Shown here piece after piece: positions 50,378 through 59,049 of a stretch of 64,000 nt of DNA. This DNA is from Mycobacterium scrofulaceum (GTDB taxonomy: Bacteria; Actinomycetota; Actinomycetes; Mycobacteriales; Mycobacteriaceae). The notes under the pieces were generated by a model. The model ran no database searches, was not told the DNA's origin, and worked only from the letters and a program-made list of their open reading frames with translations. The stretch is taken from assembly GCF_002086735.1 (NCBI RefSeq), contig NZ_MVIJ01000025.1:18491-82490 (forward strand), read 5' to 3'. The translations under genes were made by a program, and so were the position numbers. Every line of letters starts with the position of its first letter. The stretch's first letter is position 1.

Positions 50378-51109
50378 TCAAACCTGGCTGGGCTGCCCCG
50401 GGGGCCGCAGCGCGGCGAATTCATCGGTGACCCGGAGCCGGGAGTCGGTGAAGTGGTAGAGCGCCGCCGGGCGCCCCCCGCTGCGGCCCGACTGCGCGAT
50501 GGTGCCGGTCTGGCTGATCACGCCGCGGCGGACCAGCACCCGCTGCAGGTTGGTCGCATCGACCTGATAGCCCAGCGCGGCGCCGTAGATGTCGCGCAGC
50601 GTCGAAAGCGCGAATTCCTTTGGGGCCAAGGCAAATCCGAGGTTGGTGTAGGAGAGCTTGGCGATCAGCCGCGCGTGGGCGTGCGTCACCATCGGGGCGT
50701 GGTCGAAGGCCATCGGCGGCAGGCAGCTGACCGGATGCCAGCGGGTGTCCGGCGGCAGCTCGGGGGTGGCGGGGGAGGGCACCAATCCCAGGAAGGTCGA
50801 CGCGATCACCCGTGCGCCCGGCACCCGGTCGGGGTCGGAGAACACCGCCAGCTGCTCCAGGTGCGCCAGTTCCCTGAGGTCCACCTTCTCGGCCAGCTGC
50901 CGCAGCACCGAGGTGGTCATGTCCTCGTCGTTGCGCAGCCGCCCGCCCGGCAGCGACCAGGCGCCGCGCTGCGGGTCCTTGGCACGCTGCCATAACAGCA
51001 CGTTAAGCTGCGGTTTCTCCGCCGAGCAGCCCTTCGTAACCTGCTCTGTGACATGGCGAACCTGGAATACGACCGCGAGCACTTCGTGGGCGGTGTTACC
51101 ATGGGCCAT
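50378..51109 (-). CDS. nrtR: NrtR-type Nudix-related repressor of NAD synthesis
   Basis: 243-residue regulator. The N-terminal Nudix-fold domain carries a degenerate Nudix box. GGRLRNDED is present, but the catalytic REUXEE is replaced by RQLAEK, consistent with ligand sensing rather than hydrolysis. The C-terminal winged helix (about 160-235; NLQRVLVRRGVISQTG) binds DNA. In M. smegmatis the orthologue represses nadABC (known). The ATG at 51109 directly abuts the operator at 51110-51132, and its consensus -10 implies an essentially leaderless transcript. It is divergent from nadA. Confidence 0.93.
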   Translation of the reverse strand: MAHGNTAHEVLAVVFQVRHVTEQVTKGCSAEKPQLNVLLWQRAKDPQRGAWSLPGGRLRNDEDMTTSVLRQLAEKVDLRELAHLEQLAVFSDPDRVPGARVIASTFLGLVPSPATPELPPDTRWHPVSCLPPMAFDHAPMVTHAHARLIAKLSYTNLGFALAPKEFALSTLRDIYGAALGYQVDATNLQRVLVRRGVISQTGTIAQSGRSGGRPAALYHFTDSRLRVTDEFAALRPPGQPSQV

Positions 51110-51132
51110 GTTTTCGATTATAAGTCGAAAAC
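51110..51132. promoter_or_regulatory. NrtR operator with overlapping divergent promoters
   Basis: A 23-bp dyad has eight-base perfect arms gttttcga (51110-51117) and tcgaaaac (51125-51132); extending the arms to ten bases adds one mismatch. Its centre provides TATAAT on the minus strand (51122-51117) for nrtR. On the plus strand it provides TATAAG (51119-51124) for nadA, with TTACCA (51096-51101) 17 bp upstream as -35. One repressor dimer would block both promoters. Confidence 0.85.
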
Positions 51133-51155
51133 CTCCCGGCCTGAAAGGAGCCCCC

Positions 51156-52205
51156 ATGACGGTCCTGAATCGCATGGACACGCTCGCCGAAGACATGATC
51201 GCCGACATCACGAATTCACCCGCCGGCTACGCCGGAGTGGACGGCGACGCGCAGTGGGCCGCCGAGATTCGCCGGCTCGCGAAGCTGCGCGGCGCCACCG
51301 TGCTCGCGCACAACTATCAGCTGCCCGCCATCCAGGACGTCGCCGACCACGTCGGCGATTCGCTGGCGCTGTCGCGGATCGCCGCCGAGGCGCCCGAGGA
51401 CACCATCGTGTTCTGCGGGGTGCACTTCATGGCCGAGACCGCCAAGATCCTCAGCCCCGGCAAGACGGTCCTCATCCCGGACCAGCGGGCCGGCTGCTCG
51501 CTGGCCGACTCGATCACCCCCGACGAACTGCGCGCCTGGAAGGACGAGCACCCCGGCGCCGTCGTCGTGTCCTACGTCAACACCACCGCCGCGGTGAAGG
51601 CGCTCACCGACATCTGCTGCACGTCCTCCAACGCGGTCGACGTGGTCGAGTCCATCGACCCCGACCGCGAGGTGCTGTTCTGCCCGGACCAGTTCCTCGG
51701 CGCCCACGTCCGCCGGGTGACCGGCCGCACCAACATGCACGTCTGGGCCGGCGAATGCCACGTGCACGCCGGCATCAACGGCGACGAGCTGTCCGAGCAG
51801 GCCCGCGCGAACCCCGACGCCGAGCTCTACGTGCATCCCGAATGCGGTTGTGCCACTTCGGCGTTGTATCTCGCCGGCGAGGGCGCGTTCCCGGCGGACC
51901 GGGTGAAGATCTTGTCCACCGGCGGCATGCTCGACGCCGCGCACCAGACGCACGCCCGCAAGGTGCTGGTCGCCACCGAGGTCGGCATGCTCCACCAGCT
52001 GCGCCGGGCCGCCCCACAGGTCGACTTCCGCGCGGTCAACGACCGGGCGTCCTGCAAGTACATGAAGATGATCACGCCCGCGGCCCTGCTGCGCTGCCTG
52101 GTGGAGGGCGCCGACGAGGTCGACGTCGACCCGGACATCGCGGCGGCGGGCCGGCGCAGCGTGCAACGCATGATCGAGATCGGCCAGCCGGGCGGCGGCG
52201 AATGA
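51156..52205 (+). CDS. nadA: Quinolinate synthase
   Basis: [4Fe-4S] enzyme that condenses iminoaspartate with dihydroxyacetone phosphate to quinolinate. At 349 residues it is identical in length to M. tuberculosis NadA. The substrate region has ATVLAHNYQ. Conserved cysteines are in FCGVHFM, PECGCATS and RASCKYM, of which three bind the cluster. AAAGGAG (51144-51150) supports the ATG at 51156. It is first in nadA-nadB-nadC, under the NrtR operator. Confidence 0.97.
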   Translation: MTVLNRMDTLAEDMIADITNSPAGYAGVDGDAQWAAEIRRLAKLRGATVLAHNYQLPAIQDVADHVGDSLALSRIAAEAPEDTIVFCGVHFMAETAKILSPGKTVLIPDQRAGCSLADSITPDELRAWKDEHPGAVVVSYVNTTAAVKALTDICCTSSNAVDVVESIDPDREVLFCPDQFLGAHVRRVTGRTNMHVWAGECHVHAGINGDELSEQARANPDAELYVHPECGCATSALYLAGEGAFPADRVKILSTGGMLDAAHQTHARKVLVATEVGMLHQLRRAAPQVDFRAVNDRASCKYMKMITPAALLRCLVEGADEVDVDPDIAAAGRRSVQRMIEIGQPGGGE

Positions 52206-53779
52206 TCGTCCGCCCCGACTGGACGCACAGCGCCGACGTCGTCGTCATCGGTACCGGCGTCGCGGGATTGGCCGCGGCGCTGGCCGCGCATCGCGCCGGC
52301 CGCAGCGTCGTCGTGCTGAGCAAGGCCGACCAGGCCCAGGGGGGCACCGCGACCCATTACGCGCAGGGCGGCATCGCCGTTGTCCTGCCCGGCAACGACG
52401 ACTCGGTGGAGGCCCACGTGGCCGACACCCTGGCGGCCGGCGCCGGCCTGTGCGACCCAGACGCCGTGAGCTCGATCGTGGCCGACGGCTACCGGGCGGT
52501 GTCCGAATTGGTCGGCGCCGGAGCGCGATTCGACGAGGCGATCCCGGGCCGCTGGGACGTGACGCGCGAGGGCGGGCACTCGCGGCGGCGGATCGTGCAC
52601 GCCGGCGGCGACGCCACCGGGGCCGAGGTGCAGCGGGCGCTCGACCGCGCCGCGGCCCGCCTGGACATCCGCACCGGCCATGTGGCCCTGCGGGTGCTGC
52701 ACGACGAGGCCGCCGTCACGGGGGTGCTGCTGGGCAGTGTCGACGGCTACGGGATCATCAACGCCCCCGCGGTGATCCTGGCCTCCGGCGGGCTCGGCCA
52801 CCTCTACGGCGCGACCACCAATCCCGCCGGCTCCACCGGCGACGGGGTCGCGTTGGCGCTGTGGGCCGGTGTCGCGGTCAGCGACCTCGAGTTCATCCAG
52901 TTCCACCCGACCATGCTGTTCGCCGGCGCGGCCGGCGGGCGGCGCCCGCTGGTCACCGAGGCCATCCGCGGCGAAGGAGCCATACTCGTTGACCGGCAAG
53001 GCAATTCGGTGACGGCCGGTGTTCACCCGATGGGCGATCTGGCGCCGCGTGACGTCGTCGCCGCGGCCATCGACACCCGGCTGAAGGCCACCGGCGACCC
53101 GTGCGTGTTCCTCGACGCGCGGGGCATCGAGGGTTTCGCGAAACGGTTCCCGACCGTGACCGCCGCGTGCCGCGCCGCCGGCATCGACCCCGTCCGCCAG
53201 CCCATCCCGGTGGTGCCGGGCGCGCACTACAGCTGTGGCGGCGTCGTCACCGACGTGCACGGCCAGACCGAGCTGCCCGGCCTGTTCGCCGCGGGCGAGG
53301 TGGCGCGCACCGGACTGCACGGCGCCAACCGGCTGGCGTCCAACAGCCTGCTGGAGGGCCTGGTGGTCGGTGGCCGCGCGGGGAACGCGGCGGCGGCGCA
53401 CGCGGTTTCGGCGGGGCGCGTCGCGGCGGCACTGCCCGAGCCGATCGCCCACACCGCCCCGGAGCGCGCCGCGCTGCAGGCCGCGATGAGCCGCGACGCC
53501 TCGGTGGTGCGCGACGCCGCCGGGCTCACCCGGTTGTCCGACACGCTGTCGGCGGCGGGGCCGCGCACCATCGCGGGCCGCCGCGACTTCGAGGACGTCG
53601 CGCTGGCGGTGGCCGCCCGCGCGGTGACCGCTGCGGCCCTGGCCCGCAACGAGAGCCGCGGCTGCCACCACCGCGCCGAATACCCGGACCCGGCACCCGG
53701 ACAGGCCGGCAGCAGCGTGCTGCGGCTGGGCGACGACCGGAACTCGGTGCTGGTGGAGGCGCTGGCGGCGGTGGGCTGA
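52202..53779 (+). CDS. nadB: L-aspartate oxidase
   Basis: FAD enzyme that oxidises aspartate to iminoaspartate for NadA. The 525-residue protein begins with the dinucleotide motif VVVIGTGVAGL. It contains GGTATHYAQGG, LEFIQFHPT, the active-site Arg region PGAHYSCGGV and GLFAAGEVARTGLHGANRL. All match the fumarate reductase/NadB flavoprotein family. ATGA overlaps join it to nadA and to nadC. Confidence 0.96.
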   Translation: MIVRPDWTHSADVVVIGTGVAGLAAALAAHRAGRSVVVLSKADQAQGGTATHYAQGGIAVVLPGNDDSVEAHVADTLAAGAGLCDPDAVSSIVADGYRAVSELVGAGARFDEAIPGRWDVTREGGHSRRRIVHAGGDATGAEVQRALDRAAARLDIRTGHVALRVLHDEAAVTGVLLGSVDGYGIINAPAVILASGGLGHLYGATTNPAGSTGDGVALALWAGVAVSDLEFIQFHPTMLFAGAAGGRRPLVTEAIRGEGAILVDRQGNSVTAGVHPMGDLAPRDVVAAAIDTRLKATGDPCVFLDARGIEGFAKRFPTVTAACRAAGIDPVRQPIPVVPGAHYSCGGVVTDVHGQTELPGLFAAGEVARTGLHGANRLASNSLLEGLVVGGRAGNAAAAHAVSAGRVAAALPEPIAHTAPERAALQAAMSRDASVVRDAAGLTRLSDTLSAAGPRTIAGRRDFEDVALAVAARAVTAAALARNESRGCHHRAEYPDPAPGQAGSSVLRLGDDRNSVLVEALAAVG

Positions 53780-54630
53780 TGATGCTGCCCGACGAGCGAA
53801 GCGCCGCTCAGGACACCATCCGGCGCGCGCTGGACGAAGATTTGCGCTACGGGCCCGACGTCACCACCTTGGCGACAGTGCCCGCCGGCGCGGTGGCCAC
53901 GGCATCGATGGTTCCCCGGGAGCCGGGCGTGATCGCCGGCGTCGAGGTCGCGCTGCTGGTTCTCGACGCCGTCCTCGCCGGCGGCTACGAGGTGCTGCAC
54001 GGCGTCGAGGACGGCGCCCGGCTGCAGCCCGGCGAACCGGTGCTGACCGTCCGGGCGGACACCCGCGGCCTGCTGACCGCGGAGCGGACCATGCTGAACC
54101 TGGTCTGTCACCTGTCGGGGATCGCCACCGCGACGGCGGCCTGGGTCGAGGCGGTGGAGGGCACCAAGGCGAAGGTGCGCGACACCCGCAAAACCCTGCC
54201 GGGGCTGCGCGCGCTGCAGAAGTACGCGGTGCGGGTCGGCGGCGGCGTCAACCACCGGCTGGGGCTCGGGGATGCGGCGCTGATCAAGGACAACCACGTG
54301 GTGGCCGCGGGGTCGGTGGTCGACGCGCTGCGCGCGGTGCGCGAGGCGGCGCCGGACCTGCCGTGCGAGGTGGAGGTGGACTCCCTCGAACAGCTGGACC
54401 AGGTGCTGGCCGAGAAGCCGGAACTGGTGCTGCTGGACAACTTCCCGGTGTGGCAGACGCAGATGGCCGTGCAACGCCGTGACACGCGCGCCCCCGCCGT
54501 CCTGCTCGAGTCCTCCGGCGGGCTCAGCCTGGAGAACGCCGCCACCTACGCCGCGACCGGGGTGGACTACCTGGCCGTCGGCGCCCTGACGCACTCGGTG
54601 CGCGCGCTCGACGTCGGCCTGGACATGTAG
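53779..54630 (+). CDS. nadC: Nicotinate-nucleotide (quinolinate) phosphoribosyltransferase
   Basis: Converts quinolinate and PRPP to nicotinate mononucleotide and CO2. The 283-residue protein has LDEDLRYGPDVTT, the PRPP/quinolinate contacts RDTRKTLPGLRALQKYAV and GGGVNHRLGLGDAALIKDNH, and the barrel-end motif LESSGGLS. ATG at 53779 overlaps the nadB stop; the adjacent ATG at 53782 is equally possible. It ends the nad operon, convergent with the oxidoreductase gene at 54756. Confidence 0.96.
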   Translation: MMLPDERSAAQDTIRRALDEDLRYGPDVTTLATVPAGAVATASMVPREPGVIAGVEVALLVLDAVLAGGYEVLHGVEDGARLQPGEPVLTVRADTRGLLTAERTMLNLVCHLSGIATATAAWVEAVEGTKAKVRDTRKTLPGLRALQKYAVRVGGGVNHRLGLGDAALIKDNHVVAAGSVVDALRAVREAAPDLPCEVEVDSLEQLDQVLAEKPELVLLDNFPVWQTQMAVQRRDTRAPAVLLESSGGLSLENAATYAATGVDYLAVGALTHSVRALDVGLDM

Positions 54631-54661
54631 GGGCCTCGGGACCCGCGCTCAGCGTGCGCCC

Positions 54662-54731
54662 AGGGCCTTGGCTGTGCGTCTAGGGCGGAGAAATCGCGAA
54701 AAGGCCGCCTTCGGCGCACACGCAAAGCCCT
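54662..54731. terminator. Imperfect dyad between convergent nadC and oxidoreductase genes
   Basis: Left arm agggccttggctgtgcgt (54662-54679) and right arm gcgcacacgcaaagccct (54714-54731) pair imperfectly, with a GC hairpin (gccgccttcggc) inside the loop. It lies in the 125-bp gap between convergent stops and probably terminates from both sides. Confidence 0.45.
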
Positions 54732-54755
54732 CAGCGCACGCGCGAAGGGGCCGGT

Positions 54756-55178
54756 TCAGGCGATGTCGCCGACGAAGACGCCGATCCGTCGCAGCTGCAT
54801 GCGAGCCATCCGCGGCAGGCGCTCGGCGTCGGGGCCCTCGGTGCCGGCCGGCAGGATCCGCGGGTTGGTGATGTGCACCACCCTGTTGCGGCTGAACGCC
54901 ACGTCGGCCTCGCCGGCCGCCAGGACGTTCTTGACCCAGTTGGTCTTGCCGTGGCCCAGCGCGATCGCCAGCACGTTCCCCTTGCGGTAGGGGGTGATGA
55001 TCGTCTCGTACGGCGTGCCGGAGGTGCGGCCGCGGTGCTTAATGGTCGCCGTCCCCGGCAGGAAGCGGGCGATCGGCTTGACCGCCGGATTGAAATACTT
55101 GATCTGGAAGCGCTCGAACCAGGGCGGGAACACCATCGGGACGCCCGGGGCGTTGTTGGGGTGATCCTTCGCGGGCAT
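54756..55178 (-). CDS. DDN/DUF385-family deazaflavin oxidoreductase (Rv1598c-like)
   Basis: 140-residue split-barrel protein. The family motif TIKHRGRTSGTPYETIITPYRKG provides the F420-phosphate contacts (only its start cited in detail: HRGRTSG). A KTNWVKNVLAAGEAD block follows. The N-terminus contains an amphipathic segment (WFERFQIKYFNPAVKPI), as in membrane-associated DDN proteins. The physiological substrate is unknown. It is the second member of this family in the window, after 27815-28252. It is divergent from hisD with 84 bp between the starts. Confidence 0.9.
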   Translation of the reverse strand: MPAKDHPNNAPGVPMVFPPWFERFQIKYFNPAVKPIARFLPGTATIKHRGRTSGTPYETIITPYRKGNVLAIALGHGKTNWVKNVLAAGEADVAFSRNRVVHITNPRILPAGTEGPDAERLPRMARMQLRRIGVFVGDIA

Positions 55179-55262
55179 GGCGGCTCCCTGAGTTGGACGG
55201 GCCTTCTAGCGGCACTGTACCGGTCGGATATCGACTTGAGTTGCTCTGGGACAATGGAGGCG

Positions 55263-56600
55263 ATGAGTACCCCTTCGGCACAAGTGATGGCCCGCATCGA
55301 CCTGCGGGGCGTCGAGCTGACGCCTGCGCTGCTGCGGTCGGCGCTGCCTCGCGGGGGCGCCGATGTGGAGAGCGTGCTGCCCAAGGTGCGGCCGATCGTG
55401 CAGGCCGTCGCCGAGCGCGGCGCCGAGGCGGCGCTGGAGTTCGGGGAATCGTTCGACGGCGTGCGGCCCGCGGCCGTCCGGGTGCCCGGGGCGGCGCTGC
55501 GGGCGGCGCTGGACGGGCTGGCGCCCGACGTGGTCGAGGCCCTGCGGGTGATGATCGAACGCGCCCGCGCCGTGCACGCCGACCAGCGGCGCGCCGACGT
55601 CACCACCACCCTGGGCCCGGGCGCGACGGTCACCGAACGGTGGGTCCCCGTCGAGCGGGTGGGCCTGTACGTGCCCGGCGGCAACGCGGTTTATCCGTCC
55701 AGTGTGGTGATGAACGTGGTCCCCGCCCAGGTTGCCGGGGTCGACTCGCTGGTGGTCGCCAGCCCGCCGCAGGCGCGTTTTGGCGGCCTGCCGCATCCGA
55801 CGATCCTGGCCGCCGCCCGGTTGCTCGGGGTCGATGAGGTGTGGGCGGTCGGCGGCGCGCAGGCGGTGGCGCTGCTGGCCTACGGCGGCACCGACACGGA
55901 CGGGCAGGAGCTGGCGCCGGTCGACATGATCACCGGGCCGGGCAACATCTACGTCACCGCCGCCAAGCGACTGTGCCGCTCCCGGGTGGGTATCGACGCC
56001 GAGGCCGGCCCGACCGAGATCGCCATCCTCGCCGACCACTCCGCCGACCCCGCCCACGTGGCCGCCGACCTGATCAGCCAGGCCGAACACGACGAGATGG
56101 CGGGCAGCGTGCTGGTCACGCCCAGCGCGGAGCTGGCCGCCGCCACCGACACCGAGGTGGCCACGCAGTTGCGCACGACCGTGCACCGCGACCGGGTGGC
56201 CGCCGCGCTCGGTGGCCGCCAGTCGGCGATCATCCTGGTCGACGACCTGGACGCCGGCGTCCAGGTGGTCAACGCCTACGCCGCCGAACACCTGGAGATC
56301 CAGACCGTCGACGCGGCGGATGTCGCCGGCCGGATCCGTTCGGCCGGAGCCATTTTCGTCGGACCGTACTCGCCGGTGAGCCTCGGCGACTACTGCGCCG
56401 GGTCCAATCACGTGCTGCCGACCGCCGGCTCGGCCCGGCACTCCAGCGGCCTGTCGGTGCAGACCTTCCTGCGCGGCATCCACGTCGTCGACTACACCGA
56501 GGCCGCGCTCAAGGACGTCTCGGGGCACGTGGTCACGCTGGCCAAGGCCGAGGACCTGCCGGCGCACGGCGAGGCGATCCGGCGGAGGTTCGAGCGATGA
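55263..56600 (+). CDS. hisD: Histidinol dehydrogenase
   Basis: Zn enzyme carrying out the last two oxidations from L-histidinol to histidine with NAD. The 445-residue protein has VPVERVGLYVPGG, the zinc/substrate motifs SQAEHDE and EHLEIQT, DAEAGPTE and AGSNHVLPT. ATG at 55263 matches the M. tuberculosis start; an in-frame ATG at 55254 would add three residues. GACAAT at 55250-55255 could be a -10, but spacing to a -35 is unclear. It heads an eight-gene operon. Confidence 0.97.
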   Translation: MSTPSAQVMARIDLRGVELTPALLRSALPRGGADVESVLPKVRPIVQAVAERGAEAALEFGESFDGVRPAAVRVPGAALRAALDGLAPDVVEALRVMIERARAVHADQRRADVTTTLGPGATVTERWVPVERVGLYVPGGNAVYPSSVVMNVVPAQVAGVDSLVVASPPQARFGGLPHPTILAAARLLGVDEVWAVGGAQAVALLAYGGTDTDGQELAPVDMITGPGNIYVTAAKRLCRSRVGIDAEAGPTEIAILADHSADPAHVAADLISQAEHDEMAGSVLVTPSAELAAATDTEVATQLRTTVHRDRVAAALGGRQSAIILVDDLDAGVQVVNAYAAEHLEIQTVDAADVAGRIRSAGAIFVGPYSPVSLGDYCAGSNHVLPTAGSARHSSGLSVQTFLRGIHVVDYTEAALKDVSGHVVTLAKAEDLPAHGEAIRRRFER

Positions 56601-57733
56601 CCGAAGCCAGGGAACCCACCCTCGACGACCTGCCGCTGCGCGACGACCTGCGCGGCAAATCGCCCTACGGCGCACCGCAATTGGCGGTGCCGGTGCGGCT
56701 GAACACCAACGAGAACCCGCACCCGCCCAGCCGGGCGCTGGTGGACGACGTGGTGCGGTCGGTGGCCGAGGCGGCCGCCGACCTGCATCGCTATCCCGAC
56801 CGGGACGCGATGGACCTGAGAAGCGACCTGGCCGCCTACCTCACCGCCCAGACCGGCGTCCCACTCGGGCTGGAAAACGTCTGGGCGGCAAACGGATCCA
56901 ACGAGATCCTGCAACAGCTACTGCAGGCCTTCGGCGGGCCCGGGCGCACCGCCATCGGTTTCGTCCCGTCCTACTCGATGCACCCGATCATCTCCGACGC
57001 CACCCGCACCGAGTGGCTGGAGGGGGTTCGCGCCGACGACTTCAGCCTGGACGTCGACGCCGCCGTCGCCGCCATCGCCGAGCGCCGGCCCGACGTGGTC
57101 TTCATCGCCAGCCCCAACAACCCGTCCGGGCAGAGCGTTTCGCTGCCGGATCTGCGGCGGCTGCTCGACGCGGTGCCGGGCATCCTGATCGTCGACGAGG
57201 CCTACGGCGAGTTCTCCTCGCAGCCCAGCGCCGCGGGGCTGGTGCGGGAGTATCCGGCCAAGCTCATCGTCACCCGCACCATGAGCAAGGCGTTCGCCTT
57301 CGCCGGCGGGCGGCTCGGGTACCTGATCGCCACGCCCGCGGTGATCGACGCGATGCTGCTGGTGCGGCTGCCCTACCACCTGTCGTCGGTCACCCAGGCC
57401 GCGGCCCGGGCCGCCCTGCGTCACGCCGACGACACCCTGGGGAGCGTCGCCACCCTGATCGCCGAACGCGAGCGCGTCACGAAAGCGTTGAGCGGCATGG
57501 GTTTCCGGGTGATCCCCAGCGACGCGAACTTCGTGCTGTTCGGTGAATTCGCCGACGCCCCGGCCACCTGGCAGCGCTACCTGGACGCCGGCGTCCTGAT
57601 CCGCGACGTCGGGATCCCCGGTTACCTGCGCGCCACGACGGGGCTGGCCGAGGAGAACGACGCGTTCCTGCGGGCCAGCGCGCAGATCGCCGCCACCGAA
57701 ATGGCCCCAGCCACCCCAGTAGGAGCCCCGTGA
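56597..57733 (+). CDS. hisC: Histidinol-phosphate aminotransferase
   Basis: PLP enzyme that converts imidazole-acetol phosphate to histidinol phosphate. The 378-residue protein shows RLNTNENPHPPS, the ANGSNEIL phosphate cradle and FIASPNNPSG. IVDEAYGEF follows, and the PLP lysine is in TMSKAFAFAGGRLGY. ATGA overlaps with hisD and GTGA with hisB indicate translational coupling. Confidence 0.96.
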   Translation: MTEAREPTLDDLPLRDDLRGKSPYGAPQLAVPVRLNTNENPHPPSRALVDDVVRSVAEAAADLHRYPDRDAMDLRSDLAAYLTAQTGVPLGLENVWAANGSNEILQQLLQAFGGPGRTAIGFVPSYSMHPIISDATRTEWLEGVRADDFSLDVDAAVAAIAERRPDVVFIASPNNPSGQSVSLPDLRRLLDAVPGILIVDEAYGEFSSQPSAAGLVREYPAKLIVTRTMSKAFAFAGGRLGYLIATPAVIDAMLLVRLPYHLSSVTQAAARAALRHADDTLGSVATLIAERERVTKALSGMGFRVIPSDANFVLFGEFADAPATWQRYLDAGVLIRDVGIPGYLRATTGLAEENDAFLRASAQIAATEMAPATPVGAP

Positions 57734-58350
57734 CCACCGTTGCCACCCGGCGCGCGCGTATCGAGCGCCGCACCAAGGAATCCGACATCGTCATCGAGCT
57801 CGACCTCGACGGCACCGGGCGGGTCCAGGTCGACACCGGTGTGCCGTTCTACGACCACATGCTGACGGCGCTGGGCACCCACGCCAGCTTCGACCTGACC
57901 GTCCGCACGAAGGGCGACGTCGAAATCGAGGGCCACCACACCATCGAGGACACCGCGATCGCGTTGGGGCAGGCGCTCGACCGGGCGCTGGGCGACAAGC
58001 GCGGCATCCGCCGGTTCGGCGACGCCTTCATCCCGATGGACGAGACGCTGGCCCACGCCGCCGTCGACGTGTCCGGCCGGCCCTATTGTGTGCACACCGG
58101 TGAGCCGGATCACTTGCAGCACACCACCATTGCGGGTAGCTCGGTGCCCTACCACACGGTCATCAACCGGCACGTGTTCGAGTCGCTGGCCATGAATGCC
58201 CGCATCGCGCTGCACGTGCGTGTCCTGTATGGGCGCGACCCGCACCACATCACCGAGGCGCAGTACAAGGCGGTGGCCCGCGCGTTGCGCCAGGCCGTCG
58301 AGCCCGATCCCCGGGTGTCGGACGTGCCGTCCACCAAAGGTGTTCTGTGA
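57730..58350 (+). CDS. hisB: Imidazoleglycerol-phosphate dehydratase
   Basis: Mn-dependent dehydration of imidazoleglycerol phosphate. The 206-residue protein contains only the dehydratase domain; the N-terminal phosphatase domain of the E. coli fusion is absent, so histidinol phosphatase must be separate. Metal motifs are FYDHMLTALGTH and EGHHTIEDT, with the C-terminal HHITEAQYKAVARAL. The start is GTG at 57730, overlapping the hisC stop. Confidence 0.96.
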   Translation: MTTVATRRARIERRTKESDIVIELDLDGTGRVQVDTGVPFYDHMLTALGTHASFDLTVRTKGDVEIEGHHTIEDTAIALGQALDRALGDKRGIRRFGDAFIPMDETLAHAAVDVSGRPYCVHTGEPDHLQHTTIAGSSVPYHTVINRHVFESLAMNARIALHVRVLYGRDPHHITEAQYKAVARALRQAVEPDPRVSDVPSTKGVL

Positions 58351-58967
58351 CGCAACCATCCGTCGTCGTCCTGGATTACGGCTCCGGCAATTTGCGGTCG
58401 GCCCAGCGCGCGTTGCAGCGGGCGGGCGCGTCGGTCGAGGTGACCGCCGACCCCGACGCCGCGGCGGCCGCCGACGGGCTGGTGGTGCCCGGCGTGGGCG
58501 CCTTCGAAGCGTGCATGACCGGCCTGCGCCGGGTGCACGGGGACCGCATCATCGCCGACCGGGTCGCCGCAGGCCGCCCGGTGTTGGGGGTCTGCGTCGG
58601 CATGCAGATCCTCTTCGACAGCGGCATCGAATTCGGCGTGCAGACAACGGGTTGCGGCCAGTGGCCGGGAGAGGTCACCCGGCTGGATGCGCCGGTGATC
58701 CCGCACATGGGCTGGAACGTGGTCGACGCCGGGGCCGGCAGCACCCTGTTCAAGGGCCTGGACGCCGACACCCGGTTTTATTTCGTGCACTCCTACGCCG
58801 CGCAGCGCTGGGAGGGCTCGCCCGACGCCGTGCTCACCTGGGCCACCCACGGGGTGCCGTTTCTGGCCGCCGTCGAGCAAGGGCCGCTGTCGGCGACCCA
58901 GTTTCACCCGGAAAAGAGTGGCGACGCCGGTGCCGCGGTGCTGCGTAACTGGGTGGAGGCACTGTGA
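58347..58967 (+). CDS. hisH: Imidazole glycerol phosphate synthase, glutaminase subunit
   Basis: Class I glutamine amidotransferase that supplies ammonia to HisF. The 206-residue protein has VLDYGSGNLRS, the nucleophile cysteine in GVCVGMQILF and the His-Glu pair in FHPEKSG. GTG at 58347 overlaps the hisB stop. An 82-bp gap follows before hisA, the only sizeable gap in the his operon; it holds no gene but could carry an internal promoter. Confidence 0.96.
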   Translation: MTQPSVVVLDYGSGNLRSAQRALQRAGASVEVTADPDAAAAADGLVVPGVGAFEACMTGLRRVHGDRIIADRVAAGRPVLGVCVGMQILFDSGIEFGVQTTGCGQWPGEVTRLDAPVIPHMGWNVVDAGAGSTLFKGLDADTRFYFVHSYAAQRWEGSPDAVLTWATHGVPFLAAVEQGPLSATQFHPEKSGDAGAAVLRNWVEAL

Positions 58968-59049
58968 TGCCCTCCGCGAAACTGTATTCCGCTACGCGAA
59001 TGTCGAGAGGGTGCGTCGCCAGTTGCAGTCTCGGCGCGAAGGAGAAAGC

